61,430 bases of DNA from Hymenobacter lapidiphilus. Its GTDB lineage: Bacteria; Bacteroidota; Bacteroidia; Cytophagales; Hymenobacteraceae. A program made the position numbers and the translations under genes. Shown here piece by piece: positions 22,575 to 31,838 of the stretch. Where the stretch lies: positions 1-61,430 of the forward strand of contig NZ_JABKAU010000028.1 of assembly GCF_013377885.1 (NCBI RefSeq), given 5' to 3'. The notes under the pieces are model-generated. The model saw only the letters and a program-made list of their open reading frames with translations. It made no database searches and was not told the origin of the DNA. The first letter of the stretch is position 1. Each line of letters begins with the position of its first letter.

Positions 22575-25130
22575 TTAAGGCTGCCCGGCTACCGTCAGAG
22601 CGGCCTCGGCCATGGCGGGCTGGCCCGCCAAGCTCACACCTTCAATCGAAGCGCGGAAGGTGCCGGCCTGGTCGGCCGTGTAAAAGCTGACCCGGGCGCG
22701 CCCCGAGGCTGGCACTGTCAGGCGAGGCTGCCAGTAAAGGGTGGTAGCGCGTGGGTCGGGCTTCTCGGAGCGGCGTGCGACATCGTAGCGCGGGGCATAA
22801 AACTCGCGGGTTCGGTGGTAAGCAGGCAGTTGCCGCACGGCCACGCCGGCGGCCGGTATGCCGGAGAAGTCGCCGAGGCCACTCTTAGTGTAGACGGCAA
22901 TTACGCCATTGGCCCCGCGTACACCATATATAGCCGCGCTGGCCCCCTTAAGCACTTCTACCTGCTCAATGTCAATAACCGGAATACTCAACAGTCCATC
23001 GCCGTCGCTCAGCGGCATTCCGTCGAGAAGGAATAGTGGCTGGCTGCTGAGAAGAATAGACGAAATGCCCCGAATCCGGACGTTGTAGCTAGCTCCCAGG
23101 TTTAATACCTGTACACCGGCCACGCGACCCTGAATCAGCTCGAACACGTTCTGAAAGCCAATGGAGCCAGGAATGTCGCTGGGGCGCAGCACGGCGTCGG
23201 CCGCGCCTCCATGCAACGAGAAGGGCATACTTTTGGCCGTTTTCCGGGCCGTAATATCCACGTTGCGCAGCACGATACCGCTGGTTGAATCGGGCCGATA
23301 CGCCCGCTCCATTTGCTGCTGCTGGCGGCTGCGCTGCCCATAGGCAACTACTTCAGCCGAAGCTAACGTAACGGGTGAGAGCGGAGCCGGCGGCCGCCAG
23401 CCTGCCGGAGCCGGACGGGGCCACCATTCATTGAGCTGTACCAGCACGTTGCTACTACCCTTGGGTGTGCGCGCCTGCACCAGCAGCTGTGTTGTGTCGA
23501 GCCCCTGAAAACCCGTAAACAGGAAGTTGCCATTGGCGTCGGCCTGGCTGAGTACGACGTCTTTCTGCTTACCCATTAGAATGGTTAACTCCCCATTGGG
23601 AACGGGCTTGTTATTGGCGCGTACCAGTCGGCCACCCACCGTGAGGTTGTTTTCGAGCGGAAACCGGTAGCCGGTTGCCACCGCGCCAGGCTCGGCCAGC
23701 ACCTGCTGCCAAGTGAAGCGGCTCCAGCCCTGTGTCAATAGCAAGTCGTGCAGAGCCTGTTGAATCCCGGCAGTGCGGGGCTGGAGGTAGTAGCCTGGAT
23801 TCTCCACGTAGCCGCGCAACTCCGAGGTAAGTAGCAAATGGGCCCGCACAGTGGTGGCGTCGCCGGCTTCGGCCGGTAGTCCGGGGGTGCCGGCCACCGC
23901 CAACGACAGCTCGGCGGGGGCGGGGCGGCCATCAGGCGTGTTTACTTCCACATCCAGCGTTACCAACTCGCGGGGGCCGTAAGTGGCTTTATCGGGCCGC
24001 AACCGCACCTGCAGCGGCCGGGCCTCGGGCACGAACACCAGCCGCTCGGCCTGGGCTACCTGCTGGCCATCGAACAGGCTGATGTGCAGTAATCCAGCCG
24101 GAGCGGTAGAGCGGGCAATGGTAGCCTGGAACGTTTCGCCCGGCCCGATCTGTCCCTGGCCAGCGTACACGGGCTGGCCTCGTACATGTGCCAGCAGTTG
24201 CAGGGGCGCTGGTGCAACTGCCGTGCCCGCCGGGGGCTGGTAGCGTACAAACACCCGGAAATCGTCGCCTACCTCGCGCACATTTAGCAGCCAGCCACTC
24301 TCGCGCACAGCAGGCAGTGGGTAAGTGACCGTCGAGCCATCGGGTAGCGTTACGCGGGCCTCGTATTTCTGCCCGGGCTGCGGCGTGAAGCCGAACGAAC
24401 TCATGCCCAGCGCCGGCGTGCTGAAGCGCGCTACTTCCCGCTTATTGCCATCCACTAGTATACCGGCCAGCGCCAGCCCGCGGCCGCTGGCCTGGGTGGC
24501 TTTTACGCCCACCGTGGTTTGCAGGCCGGCCACGTAGTCGCCGCCTTCGGGGAAAAACTGCACATCGGGCTTAGTGGCGGCCTCCAGGGCGCGGGCCGTG
24601 CGCCGGGCCAGTTGTGCCTGACGCATGGCCGAGGGTTCGGAGCCGGTGCTGACCGGTGCCGACGCCTGCCACACCGGTACGCGGCGCGTAAAAAACAGCC
24701 CCTCGTCGGAGTTGCGCATCCAGCTGGTATAAGCCCGTAGCGTGTACACGCCCGAGCTTATCGTATCGGGCAGTACAATGTCGCCGGTGGCCAGCCCATC
24801 GGTGAGGGCCAGGGTGCGCTTGAACAGAACCTGACGGTTGGGGGCCACCACATCCACATACAGTACCTTGCTGAGCGAATCGGGCCGGTGGGTGCGGGCG
24901 TCGAGCAGGTAGGCCTTGAACCAGAGCGTTTCGCCGGCCACGTAGGCGGCCTGGTCGAGGTGCAGGTAGCTGGTTTCGGGCTTGGTAGAAGCATAGAATT
25001 CGGCCAGGCGGCGGGCTAGCAGCGTGGGGTCGGGCAGGGGGCGGAAGCCAGAAGCTACCGTCCCGGCCGCTAACGCAACCCCAAACAGTGTCGCCAGGCC
25101 CCTGATACGGCGTGAGTAGATGGTCTTCAT
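22575..25130 (-). CDS. MG2-domain surface protein with a TonB-plug domain and no barrel
   Basis: 851 residues from the ATG at 25130, which begins a signal peptide; the frame is open 22 codons further but without function. Residues about 60-170 look like the macroglobulin MG2 domain (TSYLHLDQAAYVAGETLWFKAYL, DTISSGVYTLRAYTSWM). Several beta-sandwich segments and a carboxypeptidase-like repeat (TVGGRLVRANNKPVPNGEL near 490) follow. A TonB receptor plug-like domain is near 640-760: IQGRVAGVQVLN, IRGISSILLSSQPLFLLDG, VEVLKGASAAIYGVRGANG. No 22-strand barrel follows. Family members are common in Bacteroidota and may assist envelope transport. Role unknown. Confidence 0.82.
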   Translation of the reverse strand: MKTIYSRRIRGLATLFGVALAAGTVASGFRPLPDPTLLARRLAEFYASTKPETSYLHLDQAAYVAGETLWFKAYLLDARTHRPDSLSKVLYVDVVAPNRQVLFKRTLALTDGLATGDIVLPDTISSGVYTLRAYTSWMRNSDEGLFFTRRVPVWQASAPVSTGSEPSAMRQAQLARRTARALEAATKPDVQFFPEGGDYVAGLQTTVGVKATQASGRGLALAGILVDGNKREVARFSTPALGMSSFGFTPQPGQKYEARVTLPDGSTVTYPLPAVRESGWLLNVREVGDDFRVFVRYQPPAGTAVAPAPLQLLAHVRGQPVYAGQGQIGPGETFQATIARSTAPAGLLHISLFDGQQVAQAERLVFVPEARPLQVRLRPDKATYGPRELVTLDVEVNTPDGRPAPAELSLAVAGTPGLPAEAGDATTVRAHLLLTSELRGYVENPGYYLQPRTAGIQQALHDLLLTQGWSRFTWQQVLAEPGAVATGYRFPLENNLTVGGRLVRANNKPVPNGELTILMGKQKDVVLSQADANGNFLFTGFQGLDTTQLLVQARTPKGSSNVLVQLNEWWPRPAPAGWRPPAPLSPVTLASAEVVAYGQRSRQQQQMERAYRPDSTSGIVLRNVDITARKTAKSMPFSLHGGAADAVLRPSDIPGSIGFQNVFELIQGRVAGVQVLNLGASYNVRIRGISSILLSSQPLFLLDGMPLSDGDGLLSIPVIDIEQVEVLKGASAAIYGVRGANGVIAVYTKSGLGDFSGIPAAGVAVRQLPAYHRTREFYAPRYDVARRSEKPDPRATTLYWQPRLTVPASGRARVSFYTADQAGTFRASIEGVSLAGQPAMAEAALTVAGQP

Positions 25131-25268
25131 ATAGAAAATATAAAAAATGTGAAAAGGAACTATTTTGAAATAGTCGCAAAAAATCTGCCAATTCATTCGA
25201 TCAATGCAACCTTTTATAATCTTATTTCATCAGGGTGGAGTATTGTTTCCGCTTTTGCTAAATGATCT

Positions 25269-25721
25269 ATGAAAACACCCCGTCGACTATCCGTTGCCTT
25301 TTTCGCACTATTGCTACCCGCCAGCCTGCTGCTGGGCAGTTGCGCCAAGGACGATGAACCTGTGCCCGCGCCGCTCTACCTACTCGACCAATCGTGGCAG
25401 CTCATCGAAGCAGAGGGCAAACCGGTGGCGGTAACGGCTGGCGGTGCTGCCACCAGCCTAACGCTCAGCTCCATCGATAACCTTAGCGCGGGCCAGGCTT
25501 GGTGCAACCAGTATGGCGGGACGTTTATGCTGGTGCCTGGCACCTCCTACCTCACGTTCTCAGGGCAGGCCAGCACGCGCGCCACCTGCGCCGAGCAGCC
25601 GCAGGAAACCCGCTACCTCAACCTGCTGCCTCAGGTGCGCCGCTACACCATCAGCCAGCGTCAGCTCCAGCTGTTCGACTCGGAACACCCGTTGCCGCTG
25701 CTGGTATTTGAGGTGAAGTAG
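25269..25721 (+). CDS. META-type lipoprotein
   Basis: 150 residues with a lipoprotein signal (LLLPASLLLGSC). The mature part follows the META pattern with SWQLIEAEGKPV, AWCNQYGGTFML, then ASTRATCAEQPQETRYLNLLPQV and a final strand QLQLFDSEHPLPLLVFEV. It is more divergent than the META protein at 19675. It is divergent from the MG2 surface gene, sharing the AT-rich region 25131-25268. It ends one base before a very long palindrome. Confidence 0.75.
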   Translation: MKTPRRLSVAFFALLLPASLLLGSCAKDDEPVPAPLYLLDQSWQLIEAEGKPVAVTAGGAATSLTLSSIDNLSAGQAWCNQYGGTFMLVPGTSYLTFSGQASTRATCAEQPQETRYLNLLPQVRRYTISQRQLQLFDSEHPLPLLVFEVK

Positions 25722-25784
25722 GTGCTCAGGAATTTGAGAAGGCGGTCATGCTCAGCATGACCGCCTTCTCAAATTCCTGAGCAC
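25722..25784. terminator. 63-nt perfect palindrome, bidirectional terminator
   Basis: Arms of 31 bases match exactly around a single central base. It lies between the convergent META lipoprotein and the protease-barrel gene. The core GTCATGCTCAGCATGAC recalls the GTCATnCTGAGCG repeats. Confidence 0.7.
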
Positions 25785-25799
25785 GCACTATGCCCTTCC

Positions 25800-28682
25800 T
25801 TAAAACCCGATGTTGAGCACTAGGGGCTGCACTTCCCAAGTGCCAAAGTAGGAGTTGTACACCGTGCGCAGGCCCACTTCCAGAGGTGTGCGCAGCCGGA
25901 GCGGGTTGAAAACGGCCGATACATCGAGGCCGGCCGAGTGGTAGGAGCGGCGCAACGGGCCCGACTCGCCCCGGACGTAATCGAGGAATACGTTGGCCTT
26001 TATGCGCTGCACGTACAGCAAGCGCGTAAGTTGCCAGTGCACATCGGCCAAGGGCAGGCGGTACTCGCCGCTGAGCGAGGTGAGCCGGTCGAAGCTTAGG
26101 TAGGGCAGGCCCCGGGGGTAGAAAACGGCCGCCCCGAACCGGTACTCGCGCTGTTGCTGGTACTGGTAGCCAGCCCGCAGCCGCAGGGCGTGGTGCCGCC
26201 CGATGCCGGGCAGAAACAGGCTGCCCTGCGCTGCCAGCTGCCGGGCCTGCAACCCCTTGGTGCCGAAGGGGGTGTCGCGGCCGGTTAGCAGCAGGCTCTG
26301 GCCCCAGCGCGGCGCTACGTCGCGGTAGCTCTGGCGTAGCGTGCGGCTGAAACTGATGCTGCCCAGCAGCGCGTGCAGCGGCTGGCGGCCCACCTCGTTG
26401 ATGAACCGCGCCGGCAGCTCGTAGCCCCGGGTTTGTTCCAGCTGATAAAACGCGCCCACGGCAAGCGAAGTCAGCATGCGGGAGGTAGTGAGCACCAGCG
26501 GCAGGCGGCTGCCCACGCTTAGGCGGGTGTAGCGCCACCGGTCCTCGGCCACGCCGCCGCCGTTAGGCAGCAGCAGGGCTGCCCGCCGACCGCCGTTTTC
26601 TATCCCGAAATCGAGCACCGGACCCAGGCCCTGGTAGCTGACATTGGCAAACACGCGGCCGGTGCGCTCGGTGCCGTCGAAGCCCAGCCCCGCCACGGCC
26701 TGGGTGGTGCTCAGCACATCCTGGGCGCGCAAACCGAGGCTCAGGCCATTGCCGCCCGGGCTCTGCACAAATCCCCAGCCATAGAGGTTGGGCGCGTGGG
26801 GCAGGCGGCGGTAGCGGCGCGGCGTCAACGTCGGCCCGGCCACCGAATCGAGGGGCAGTAGCAGGCCTACGGTAGCCGCGCCCGGCTCGCGGGCAGTCAG
26901 CTCGTCGGCGTATAAATCTGCAGGGGCGGCATCGGGCTTGCCAGTCGGCAGGGCTGCCGGCCAGTCGGCAGGACGTAGCGGCATCTCCGTCACCCGGCTG
27001 CCCTGCGCTCTTATTTCATGGAACGCCAGCCGCTGCCCGTCGGGGCTGATGGTGGCGTGGTAGCTGCCCACCGGCCGGCTGGTTACCGGGCGCACCGCGC
27101 CGGTGCTTACCTGCACGGCGTATACCTCATCCTGCCCGCTGCGGGGCGAGTTGAACAGCACGTAATCCTGCCAGGGCTGAGGGTGCGAAATGTTGTCGTT
27201 GGTGGCCGGCAGCACGGTCTGGGTTGTGCCCGATTCCACATCAAGCAGCTCCAGGCGCTTACCGGCCGTTTCCAGCCGCACCACGGCCGCCATGCGCCCG
27301 TCGGCCCCGAAGCGCGGGTGCAGGTAAGGCGCGTTGGCGGGGTTTTCGAAGGTGCGCAGCACGCGGCCGGTTTCGGTTTCGAGCAGGTGCAGGCGGTGCT
27401 GGTAGGCCGAGTCGGTGCTCACGGCCAGCAGTCGGCCACCGTCGGGCGAAAGCACGGCCGCCGTGTAGCGGGTGCGGCGACCGGGTCGGCTCAGCCGTCC
27501 GGTGGCCATGTCAAGCACCCGTAGCTCGGAGTACACCTGCTGCTGCCAGCGCGGATGGTAGCGAAACTCCAGCCACGCGGCTCGTCCACCGCCCACCGAC
27601 AGCTGCTCGGGGTTGTGGTGCAGGCCCAGCACCAGCCGGGTGCGCTCGGGCTGGTCGCGGCTCAACTCCACCAGCCGGGGCGTGTGGCCCAACCCACTCT
27701 TAAGGGCCAGTACGGTGCTGTCGTTCAGGTACTGCGGGTACTGGTATTCGGTAAAGACTTTTTCGGAAGCTTCCACCGCAAAGTCACGGGCCGGTGTCAG
27801 CACGCGGCCGGTTTGCTGGGTCTTCCAGAGGCTGTCGAGCTCCTGGGTGGTTTGGGTGTAGAGGTCGTCGGAGCGCAGGCCGGTGAGACGGCGGAGCTTG
27901 TCGGAAAACGAGAACGGGTAAACCGGGAAATCGTAGTACTTGTCGAGCACTTGGGCCCAGGCAGTGGGGCCGGCGGTGCGCTTAAGGCGGGTACTGAGGT
28001 AGTAGCCCAGCACGTAATGGTCGGGCACGTAGTGGCGGAACGAGCCGCCCGTGGCCTCGGCATACGAGTAGCGCCGGCCGGCCAGCAAATTAGCCCGGTA
28101 GTAGGCCCCGAAGTTGGGAATCCGCCCCCGCCCACTCCGGGTAAGCGCCGTTTCGGTGCCCACGGCGTCGCCCTCGGCAAACCAGTCGGGCACGCCCAGC
28201 GTGGCGAGGCCCAGCCCGCCAAAACCGCCGAACAGGTAGCCCAGCTGCCCCACGCCCCGGTGGGCCTTATCGAACTGTACCACGTGGCGGTACTCGTGCA
28301 CCGTCAGCTGGTCGAGCCAGTCGAGCGTGCCCACCAGGTAGGGGTTCTGGGGGAAGGTGGTGAAAAACTCGGAGTGGCGCGGCAGCAGCGTCACGAAGCC
28401 GTTGCCAATGGTGGTGCGGGTTTGCAGCACCACCGTAACGGGCCGGGCGGTAGCCCCAAGCGAGGTGGCGGCCGGCTCGTGTACCTGTTCCAGCCGGTGG
28501 GCCGTGCGCCGGGCCTGCTCCTCGAACCCTTCCGGGTATACCACCTGGAAATGCGGCGTGCGTACCTCGTACCAGCGCACCCGGGCAGGCACCTGCTGTT
28601 CAATAGGCAGCAGCGTTTGGGCCGCAGCGGGCACAGCCGCCAGCAACGCCAGCGCGGCAGAAAGTAGAATACGCACAGGCAA
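25800..28682 (-). CDS. Zinc-protease / TolB-propeller / beta-barrel outer-membrane protein
   Basis: 960 residues with a signal peptide (AAVPAAAQT). Residues about 35-250 look like an MA-type gluzincin: FQVVYPEGFEEQARRTAHRLE, then the zinc motif VHEYRHVVQFD near 128 (HExxH form with Tyr-Arg) and a second-ligand candidate VPDWFAEGDA near 166. Residues about 330-620 are WD40/TolB-like propeller blades (AVLSPDGGRLLAVSTDS, ATISPDGQRLAFHEI). From about 640 to the C-terminal Phe is strand-rich, glycine-rich outer-membrane barrel sequence. It probably sits in the outer membrane with the protease and propeller exposed. Substrate unknown; protease activity is inferred from the motif. Confidence 0.78.
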   Translation of the reverse strand: MPVRILLSAALALLAAVPAAAQTLLPIEQQVPARVRWYEVRTPHFQVVYPEGFEEQARRTAHRLEQVHEPAATSLGATARPVTVVLQTRTTIGNGFVTLLPRHSEFFTTFPQNPYLVGTLDWLDQLTVHEYRHVVQFDKAHRGVGQLGYLFGGFGGLGLATLGVPDWFAEGDAVGTETALTRSGRGRIPNFGAYYRANLLAGRRYSYAEATGGSFRHYVPDHYVLGYYLSTRLKRTAGPTAWAQVLDKYYDFPVYPFSFSDKLRRLTGLRSDDLYTQTTQELDSLWKTQQTGRVLTPARDFAVEASEKVFTEYQYPQYLNDSTVLALKSGLGHTPRLVELSRDQPERTRLVLGLHHNPEQLSVGGGRAAWLEFRYHPRWQQQVYSELRVLDMATGRLSRPGRRTRYTAAVLSPDGGRLLAVSTDSAYQHRLHLLETETGRVLRTFENPANAPYLHPRFGADGRMAAVVRLETAGKRLELLDVESGTTQTVLPATNDNISHPQPWQDYVLFNSPRSGQDEVYAVQVSTGAVRPVTSRPVGSYHATISPDGQRLAFHEIRAQGSRVTEMPLRPADWPAALPTGKPDAAPADLYADELTAREPGAATVGLLLPLDSVAGPTLTPRRYRRLPHAPNLYGWGFVQSPGGNGLSLGLRAQDVLSTTQAVAGLGFDGTERTGRVFANVSYQGLGPVLDFGIENGGRRAALLLPNGGGVAEDRWRYTRLSVGSRLPLVLTTSRMLTSLAVGAFYQLEQTRGYELPARFINEVGRQPLHALLGSISFSRTLRQSYRDVAPRWGQSLLLTGRDTPFGTKGLQARQLAAQGSLFLPGIGRHHALRLRAGYQYQQQREYRFGAAVFYPRGLPYLSFDRLTSLSGEYRLPLADVHWQLTRLLYVQRIKANVFLDYVRGESGPLRRSYHSAGLDVSAVFNPLRLRTPLEVGLRTVYNSYFGTWEVQPLVLNIGF

Positions 28683-28731
28683 AACAGGTTAGCGGGCCCC
28701 GAAGAAACCACCCGGCCGGCCCGAATGCAAG

Positions 28732-28760
28732 CCCCGCCCCACGTCCGGGTAGGGGCGGGG
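28732..28760. repeat. GGGGCGGGG hairpin between divergent genes
   Basis: CCCCGCCCC and GGGGCGGGG flank an 11-base loop, between the starts of the barrel protein gene and msrA. A related hairpin is at 31724-31745. Confidence 0.5.
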
Positions 28761-28827
28761 TTGCGTAGGTAGGAGCGGCCCCACCCGGCCGGCAAACTTT
28801 CTGCCGCAACAATTTGTCTGTAAACAC

Positions 28828-29523
28828 ATGACCAACCTACTGAAAAACGGCTTTGCTGCCGTCTGCATTCTGCTGCTGACCGCCTGCTCCGAACGACCCG
28901 CCGAAGCCCAGAAAACCGCTGCCGCCCAAGGCTCCAATGCCGTCCGCTCGACAGCGGGCCCTGCACCGGCCGATATGACCGGCCTGGCTACGGCCGACTT
29001 TGCCGGGGGCTGCTTCTGGTGTACCGAGGAGGTATTTGAGGAAATAAAGGGCGTAAAAGCCGTAGTGTCGGGCTACAGCGGCGGCCCCGAGGCCAATCCT
29101 ACCTATGAGCAGGTGGGCCGCGGCGAAACCGGCCACGCCGAGTCCATTCAGCTGTACTACGACCCCAAAGTAGTGAGCTACGCCACGCTGGTCGACGTGT
29201 TTTTTCGCGCCGCCCACGACCCTACCACCCTCAACCGCCAGGGTCCCGATGCGGGTCCACAGTACCGCTCGGTAGCCTTTTACCGTACGCCCGAAGAGAA
29301 GAAAATCATTGACGACGCCATTGCGCGGGTGAATGCCAGCAAGCAGTACGGCGACCCCGTTGTAACGCAGGTGGTGCCGTTCAAAAAGTTCTGGCCCGCC
29401 GAAGGCTACCACCAGGGCTACTACCGCCTGCACCCCGAATCGGGCTACGTACAGAACGTGTCGGTGCCCAAAGTGGAGAAGTTCCGCAAGAAATTCCCCG
29501 AACTGCTGAAGAACCCGCTGTAG
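28828..29523 (+). CDS. msrA: Peptide-methionine (S)-S-oxide reductase, lipoprotein form
   Basis: Reduces methionine-S-sulfoxide in proteins. 231 residues; the N terminus is a lipoprotein signal (CILLLTAC), so this form is envelope-located. The catalytic Cys is in GGCFWCTEEVFEEIKGV near residue 60; other MsrA features are VVSGYSGG, YEQVGRGETGHAES, the RAAHDPTTLNRQGPDAGPQYRS block and FWPAEGYHQGYY. No MsrB domain is fused. It is followed in the same direction by a methionine aminotransferase and an omega-amidase, a methionine-themed neighbourhood, though a terminator-like repeat separates it from them. Confidence 0.95.
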   Translation: MTNLLKNGFAAVCILLLTACSERPAEAQKTAAAQGSNAVRSTAGPAPADMTGLATADFAGGCFWCTEEVFEEIKGVKAVVSGYSGGPEANPTYEQVGRGETGHAESIQLYYDPKVVSYATLVDVFFRAAHDPTTLNRQGPDAGPQYRSVAFYRTPEEKKIIDDAIARVNASKQYGDPVVTQVVPFKKFWPAEGYHQGYYRLHPESGYVQNVSVPKVEKFRKKFPELLKNPL

Positions 29524-29556
29524 GGTTCAGGCAGAAGCACGAACAGGACGCACGAC

Positions 29557-29615
29557 CAAACAAAACGTCATTCTGAGCGAAGGCGGAGCCTTCGCTCAGA
29601 ATGACGTTTTGTTTG
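29557..29615. repeat. Perfect 59-nt palindrome, GTCATnCTGAGCG family
   Basis: Arms of 28 bases (CAAACAAAACGTCATTCTGA onward) flank a 3-base loop. It acts as a likely terminator after msrA and ends 33 bases before the aminotransferase start. Confidence 0.8.
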
Positions 29616-29648
29616 TATTGCCCCGGATCAACCATCCACTTCCCACCC

Positions 29649-30839
29649 ATGTCCACCCCCGCTTTCACTTCCAAGCTGCCCGATGTGGGCACCAGTATCT
29701 TTTCGGTGATGACCCAGCTGGCCCAGGAGCACGAGGCCATCAACCTGGCCCAGGGCTTCCCGGATTACGACCCGCCCCGGCCGCTGCTGGAGGCGCTGGC
29801 CCGCCACGTACTCACGCCTGGCCATCAGCAGTACGCGCCCATGCCCGGCCTGCCGCGGCTGCGCGAAGCCATCAGCCAGCAAACTGCCCGCCGCTACGGC
29901 TACACGCCCGATCCGGCCACCGAAATCACTGTCACCAGCGGCGCCACCGAGGGCCTGTATGCCGTAATGGCTGCCGTGGTGCGCCCCGGCGATGAGGTGC
30001 TGCTACTGGAGCCGGCCTACGATTTGTACGCCCCGGCCGTGCGCCTGCAGGGCGGCGTGCCGGTGTACGTGCCGCTGTCGGCGCCCGATTTCCGGCCCGA
30101 CTGGGACCGGGTGGCGGCGGCCCTCTCGCCCCGCACCCGGCTCGTGCTCATCAACTCGCCCCACAATCCCACCGGGGCCGTGCTTTCGGCTGACGACCTC
30201 GACACGCTGGCTGGCCTGTTGCGCGACACCGACACGCTGCTGCTCAGCGACGAAGTGTACGAGCACATGGTGTTCGACGGGGCGCAGCACAACAGCGTAT
30301 CGGCCCACCCCGAGCTGCGGGCGCGGGCCTTCGTGCTGTCGTCGTTTGGCAAAACCTACCACGCCACCGGCTGGAAAGTGGGCTACTGCCTGGCTCCGCC
30401 GACCCTCACGGCCGAGTTGCGGCGGGTACACCAGTTCATCACCTTCAGCGTGAGCACGCCCACCCAGCACGCGCTGGCCGATGTTGTGCCCGATGCTGCG
30501 CTGTACGAAACGCTGCCCGCATTTTATCAGCAGAAGCGCGACCTACTGCGCGAGCTGCTGGCGCCCACCGGCTTCGAGCTGCTGCCTTCCGGGGGCGGCT
30601 ACTTCCAGGTGGCCGGTTTCGGGGCTCTGGCCCCGGGCCTCGACGACCGCACATTTACCCGCCGGCTCACTCAGGAAAGCGGCGTGGCCGTGGTGCCGCT
30701 GTCGGCCTTTTACCACGACGGCCACGATGCGCAGCTGGTGCGCTTCTGCTTCGCTAAAACAGAGGCAACCTTGCGCGCCGCCGCCGCACGGCTAACCGGC
30801 CTACAGGAGGCCGACTGGGTGAAGCAAGCCACCAAGTAG
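29649..30839 (+). CDS. Methionine aminotransferase-like PLP enzyme (YbdL type)
   Basis: 396 residues from the ATG at 29649; the upstream part of the frame lies in the palindromic repeat. Class I aminotransferase fold: INLAQGFPDYDPP near the start, TVTSGATEGLYAVMAA, the NSPHNPTGAVL loop, LLSDEVYEHMVFDG and the PLP lysine in SSFGKTYHATGWKVGY near residue 233. YbdL-type enzymes transaminate methionine to its 2-oxo acid (KMTB). The next gene encodes the matching omega-amidase, which supports this assignment over a kynurenine or aspartate aminotransferase. Confidence 0.9.
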   Translation: MSTPAFTSKLPDVGTSIFSVMTQLAQEHEAINLAQGFPDYDPPRPLLEALARHVLTPGHQQYAPMPGLPRLREAISQQTARRYGYTPDPATEITVTSGATEGLYAVMAAVVRPGDEVLLLEPAYDLYAPAVRLQGGVPVYVPLSAPDFRPDWDRVAAALSPRTRLVLINSPHNPTGAVLSADDLDTLAGLLRDTDTLLLSDEVYEHMVFDGAQHNSVSAHPELRARAFVLSSFGKTYHATGWKVGYCLAPPTLTAELRRVHQFITFSVSTPTQHALADVVPDAALYETLPAFYQQKRDLLRELLAPTGFELLPSGGGYFQVAGFGALAPGLDDRTFTRRLTQESGVAVVPLSAFYHDGHDAQLVRFCFAKTEATLRAAAARLTGLQEADWVKQATK

Positions 30840-30901
30840 AAAGCGGGCTCGTTTATTTATCTTATTTTTAGGATATACCGCTGCCTCAAACTGCCTTTGC
30901 C

Positions 30902-31684
30902 TTGTCCAATCTTGCCGTTTCCTTCATCCAGACCAGCCTGCACTGGCACGAGCCGGAGGCCAACCGGCAGCACCTGGAGCGCCAGGCCTCTACCATTTCG
31001 GTTCCCACCGATCTGCTGGTGCTGCCCGAAATGTTCACGACCGGCTTCAGCATGACGCCCCAGGGGCTGGCCGAGCCCACCAACGGCCCCACCCTGGCCT
31101 GGATGCAGCAATTGGCCTCCACTCACGATGCCGTGGTAACCGGCAGCCTGATGGTGGAGGAAGCCGGGCAGTACTTCAACCGGTTGCTGTGGGTGCGCCC
31201 CGATGGCTCGTGGAGCCACTACGACAAGCGCCACCGCTTTACCATGGCTGGCGAGCATACCGTGTACGAGGCCGGCACGGCGCGGCTGATTGAGGAGTGG
31301 CGGGGCTGGCGCATCTGCCCGCTGGTGTGCTACGACCTGCGCTTCCCCGTCTGGAGCCGCAACAACCCGGCCGCGCTCTACGACCTGCTGCTGTACACCG
31401 CCAACTGGCCCGCTGCCCGCCGTACCGCCTGGATAGCGCTGCTCCGGGCCCGGGCCATCGAAAACGTAGCCTACACAATGGGCGTCAACCGCATCGGCCG
31501 CGACGGCAACGGCGCCGACTATGCCGGCGACTCAGCCCTCATTGATATGCGCGGCGAGTACATGGTCGAAGTCGGTAACCAGGCCACCACCATCACCCGC
31601 ACCCTGCGCCGCGACGAGCTACTGGAGTTTCGGCAGCGCTTCCCGGCTTTGCAGGATGCCGACGCGTTCGAACTGAGCATCTAA
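30902..31684 (+). CDS. Nitrilase-superfamily omega-amidase (YafV/Nit2 type)
   Basis: 260 residues from a TTG at 30902. The catalytic triad is visible: Glu in VLPEMFTTGFSM (near 43), Lys in YDKRHRFTMAGEHTVY (near 107) and Cys in ICPLVCYDLRFPVW (near 142). The TGFSM and DKRHRF forms are those of the YafV omega-amidases, which hydrolyse 2-oxoglutaramate or 2-oxosuccinamate left after glutamine or asparagine transamination. Together with the upstream aminotransferase it would make methionine transamination irreversible, as known in methionine salvage. 62 bases separate the two genes. Confidence 0.9.
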   Translation: MSNLAVSFIQTSLHWHEPEANRQHLERQASTISVPTDLLVLPEMFTTGFSMTPQGLAEPTNGPTLAWMQQLASTHDAVVTGSLMVEEAGQYFNRLLWVRPDGSWSHYDKRHRFTMAGEHTVYEAGTARLIEEWRGWRICPLVCYDLRFPVWSRNNPAALYDLLLYTANWPAARRTAWIALLRARAIENVAYTMGVNRIGRDGNGADYAGDSALIDMRGEYMVEVGNQATTITRTLRRDELLEFRQRFPALQDADAFELSI

Positions 31685-31723
31685 GGTAGCACTCTGGTAC
31701 CCAGGGTTTGCCGAAACGATGTA

Positions 31724-31745
31724 GGGGCGGGGCTTGTCCCCGCCC
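31724..31745. repeat. GGGGCGGGG/CCCCGCCC hairpin
   Basis: GGGCGGGG and CCCCGCCC flank a 5-base loop, in the gap between the omega-amidase gene and the convergent T9SS gene. Such GTAGGGGCGGGG words recur in many genomes. Confidence 0.5.
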
Positions 31746-31838
31746 GCCGCCAGAACCGTCCGGATTTGAATCGTTGCGCGGGAGGTTAGGAGCAAGCCTC
31801 GTTATCCCTGCCCTCCCGAGCTTGAATTCAACAGCGCC

